Source of the DNA: Brachybacterium sp.
Lineage (GTDB): Bacteria > Actinomycetota > Actinomycetes > Actinomycetales > Dermabacteraceae
Direction of reading: 5' to 3'
Assembly (NCBI GenBank): GCA_030451965.1
Contig: JAKDNE010000039.1
Coordinates: forward strand, 1-13,803
Length of the DNA: 13,803 bases
The notes below the pieces were generated by a model, which was not told the origin of the DNA, ran no database searches, and worked only from the letters and a program-made list of their open reading frames with translations. The position numbers were made by a program, and so were the translations under genes. Each line of letters begins with the position of its first letter. Positions within the stretch are counted from its first letter, which is position 1. This document shows, in pieces, positions 12,113 to 13,803 of the stretch.

Positions 12113-13803
12113 CCACCACCGCTCCCACAGTCATCCCGACCAACGCGCAAGCGGACGATCGGCCGGTGCTGCTGGCTGTGTCCTATCTCCGCGTCTCGAC
12201 CCGTGAGCAGGCTGAGCGGGGCGGAACCGAGGAGGGGTTCTCGATCCCCGCGCAGCGAGAGGCCAACGCGAGGAAGGCCAACGAACTGGGCGCGCGGGTT
12301 GTGCGGGAGTTCGTGGATGCCGGGGAGTCTGCGAGGTCTGCGGATCGGGATGGGTTGCAGGAGATGTTGGCGTTCATCGCCGCCACCCGGATCACGTTCT
12401 GCATCGTCCACAAGCTCGACCGGCTCGCCCGCAACCGTTCGGACGATGTGAAAATCCACGAAGCACTCATAGGCGCAGGCGTCACCCTGGTGTCGGCGAC
12501 CGAGAGCATCGATCAGACGCCGTCGGGGATGCTCGTGCACGGCATCATGTCGAGTATTGCGGAGTTCTACAGCCGCAACCTCGCCACCGAAGTCACCAAG
12601 GGCCTCACCCAGAAGGTCGCCCAGGGCGGCACCCCGATGCGCGCCCCCATCGGCTATTTGAACGTCCGCAAGACGGACGACAACGGGCGGGAGGTTCGCA
12701 CGGTCGAGGTCGATCCCGAACGAGCACCGCTCATCACCTGGGCGTTCGAGCACTACGCCGAAGGCGAGACCTCCGTCACCGGCCTCCTCCGCGACCTCAC
12801 CGCACGGGGGCTACTCACGGTGCCGACGCCGAAGCGTCCGTCGAAGCCGTTGGGGAAGAACACGCTCTACAAGCTCCTGACGAACCCGTACTACGCGGGA
12901 GTGATCCGCTACAAAGGTGCGCTGCATCCGGGCGCGCATGATCCCATCGTGGAGCCTGCGCTGTTCGACAAGGTGCAGTCGCTGCTCCGGGCGCGGACGG
13001 CGAAGATGACCCGGCACGTCCAGCACGCCCACCACCTCAAGGGCCTGCTGCACTGCGGCACCTGTGGGTCGCGGATGCTGCTCGACTTCGCCACCAACCC
13101 ACGCGGTGTCACCTACGCCTACTTCATCTGCTCCGGCCGCGCTGCGAAGAAGACGACCTGTACCAGACGCGCGGTTCCCGTCGCGGTCGCGGAACGTCTC
13201 GTCGCGGACTCCTACGCGAGCATCACGATTAGTGACACCACCTACCAACGAATCGCGGCCGACGTTGATGCGGCATTCGACAAGCGCAACACCAGCCAAG
13301 ACCAGAAACTTGCCGATCTGACGGCGAACCGAGCCAGGTTGGAATCCGAGTCCGACAAGCTCCTCGCCGCGCACTTCGCCGACGCCATCGACCTCGACAC
13401 GTTGAAAAGGCACCAAGACCGCATCCGCGCGGGCCTCGCCGATGTGAACCGCCGACTCGCTGAACACAGCGAGCACCACACCGGCGGGCGCGCCTTCCTC
13501 CACGACTCGCTACGGCTGCTCACCGACGCGCACCGTGCCTACACGCGCTCCGGAGACGCTGACAGGCGACTCGCGAACCAAGCGTTCTACACGCGCCTCG
13601 ACATCACCGACGACGAACAGCTCCGTCCCACGCTGGCCGAACCTTTCGCGACGATCTTCCGCGAAGCGCACCAGGGCGGCGACGAAGGCAAGGAAGCGAA
13701 ACGGGAACACACAACATCTTTCGATGTCGCGTGTTCCCGTAAGACACTTTGGGTGGAGGTAAGGGGACTCGAACCCCTAACCCCCTGCTTGCAAAGCAGG
13801 TGC
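12109..13803 (+). CDS. Large serine recombinase (integrase), frame open at window end
   Basis: At least 565 residues. The N-terminal resolvase domain has YLRVSTREQ with catalytic Ser30, Arg28, and the DRLARN segment (104-109). The recombinase domain (about 175-290) includes PIGYLNV and TLYKLLTNPYYAGVIRYKG. A zinc ribbon follows, with Cys316, Cys319, Cys341 and Cys351, then a coiled coil (about 395-450). Such enzymes insert and excise elements at att sites without replication. The frame has no stop up to the last base: it crosses the hairpin at 13701-13740 (from residue about 531) and the antisense of tRNA-Ala (from about 549, reading VEVRGLEPLTPCLQSRC). By analogy with other tRNA-Ala genes it would end in the D-arm antisense, just outside. 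The start at 12109 has gaaag/gag 8-15 nt upstream and is coupled to the small ORF. Confidence 0.9.
   Translation, partial: MTTTAPTVIPTNAQADDRPVLLAVSYLRVSTREQAERGGTEEGFSIPAQREANARKANELGARVVREFVDAGESARSADRDGLQEMLAFIAATRITFCIVHKLDRLARNRSDDVKIHEALIGAGVTLVSATESIDQTPSGMLVHGIMSSIAEFYSRNLATEVTKGLTQKVAQGGTPMRAPIGYLNVRKTDDNGREVRTVEVDPERAPLITWAFEHYAEGETSVTGLLRDLTARGLLTVPTPKRPSKPLGKNTLYKLLTNPYYAGVIRYKGALHPGAHDPIVEPALFDKVQSLLRARTAKMTRHVQHAHHLKGLLHCGTCGSRMLLDFATNPRGVTYAYFICSGRAAKKTTCTRRAVPVAVAERLVADSYASITISDTTYQRIAADVDAAFDKRNTSQDQKLADLTANRARLESESDKLLAAHFADAIDLDTLKRHQDRIRAGLADVNRRLAEHSEHHTGGRAFLHDSLRLLTDAHRAYTRSGDADRRLANQAFYTRLDITDDEQLRPTLAEPFATIFREAHQGGDEGKEAKREHTTSFDVACSRKTLWVEVRGLEPLTPCLQSRC
13701..13740. 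terminator. Long hairpin inside the recombinase 3' end, downstream of tRNA-Ala
   Basis: Outer arms acgggaacac (13701-13710) and gtgttcccgt (13731-13740) are perfect, with an inner stem acatc/gatgt (13714-13718 and 13723-13727). Read on the minus strand it begins 14 nt after the tRNA 3' end and exits into TTTC, so it is well placed as the tRNA terminator; on the plus strand it lies within the recombinase frame. It may be host DNA or part of the att junction. Confidence 0.6.
13754..13803 (-). tRNA. tRNA-Ala (anticodon UGC), 3' part, cut by the window edge
   Basis: Read on the minus strand: anticodon stem CCTGC/GCAGG (13796-13800 and 13784-13788) around the loop TTTGCAA, giving anticodon TGC; a 5-nt variable loop; a T-arm with perfect AGGGG/CCCCT stem and TTCGAGT loop (13762-13778); the acceptor 3' strand TACCTCC (13755-13761) and discriminator A (13754). 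CCA is not encoded (CCC follows). The D-arm and acceptor 5' strand lie outside the window. Confidence 0.93.

Larger units (their letters stand above)
6372..13753. mobile_element. Core of an integrative mobilizable element next to tRNA-Ala
   Basis: This stretch joins a MobF relaxase-helicase, a divergent HTH regulator and a large serine recombinase, and abuts the 3' end of tRNA-Ala. That is the minimum set for excision, DNA processing and site-specific insertion. No VirD4/TraG coupling protein, VirB4 ATPase or replication gene is visible, so it resembles a mobilizable rather than self-transmissible element, unless further genes lie left of the window. The right border is probably in or near the tRNA 3' end. 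The left border is not seen: no second copy of the tRNA 3' sequence was found, and the siderophore locus may belong to the same element. Confidence 0.55.

Noticed and set aside
12004..13503. Two minus-strand frames (249 and 230 codons) opposite the recombinase
   Set aside because: They are shadows of a recombinase frame with catalytic serine, zinc cysteines and coiled coil; no motif or ribosome site of their own.
1..13803. CRISPR arrays, rRNA genes, riboswitches, intact insertion sequences
   Set aside because: No regularly spaced repeats, no DDE transposase frame with terminal repeats, and no riboswitch-like conserved core was seen on either strand.

Overview
The window is high-GC DNA with actinobacterial traits: a lipoprotein SBP, a DtxR/IdeR-type iron box, an apparently leaderless promoter and an actinobacterial large serine recombinase. 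No gene fixes the genus; a Microbacteriaceae- or Brevibacterium-like host is a guess. The window holds two modules next to a tRNA-Ala gene.

Left module (about 570-6200): a ferric-siderophore uptake locus. A palindromic iron box at 3545-3563 lies between two divergent operons. Leftward run a siderophore-interacting flavin reductase and two FecCD-type permeases, all with overlapping ends. Rightward run a substrate-binding lipoprotein, a TetR-family regulator and a FepC/FecE-type ATPase. Together they give one complete importer, a reductase to release iron inside the cell, and a local regulator. To the left (1-571) lie a perfect hairpin, a short HTH-encoding frame resembling a resolvase C-terminus, and non-coding DNA.

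Right module (6372-13803): the core of an integrative mobilizable element. It has a 1154-residue MobF/TraA-type relaxase-helicase (minus), a RidA-fold protein (plus), a GNAT acetyltransferase and an HTH protein (both minus), then a small protein and a large serine recombinase (plus, ATGA overlap). No coupling protein or type IV secretion gene is visible, so transfer would need a helper or genes outside the window.

The most notable observation is at the right edge. The recombinase frame has no stop: it reads through a long hairpin and on through the antisense strand of the 3' half of tRNA-Ala(UGC). This suggests insertion at the tRNA, with the recombinase C-terminus supplied by the junction. 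A 12-bp direct repeat (358-369 and 6283-6294) lies in the non-coding DNA on both sides of the iron locus, hinting that this locus is a separately acquired cargo module. Iron-uptake clusters on mobile DNA are known from cheese-rind Actinobacteria (the RUSTI islands); whether this is one cannot be told from the window alone.
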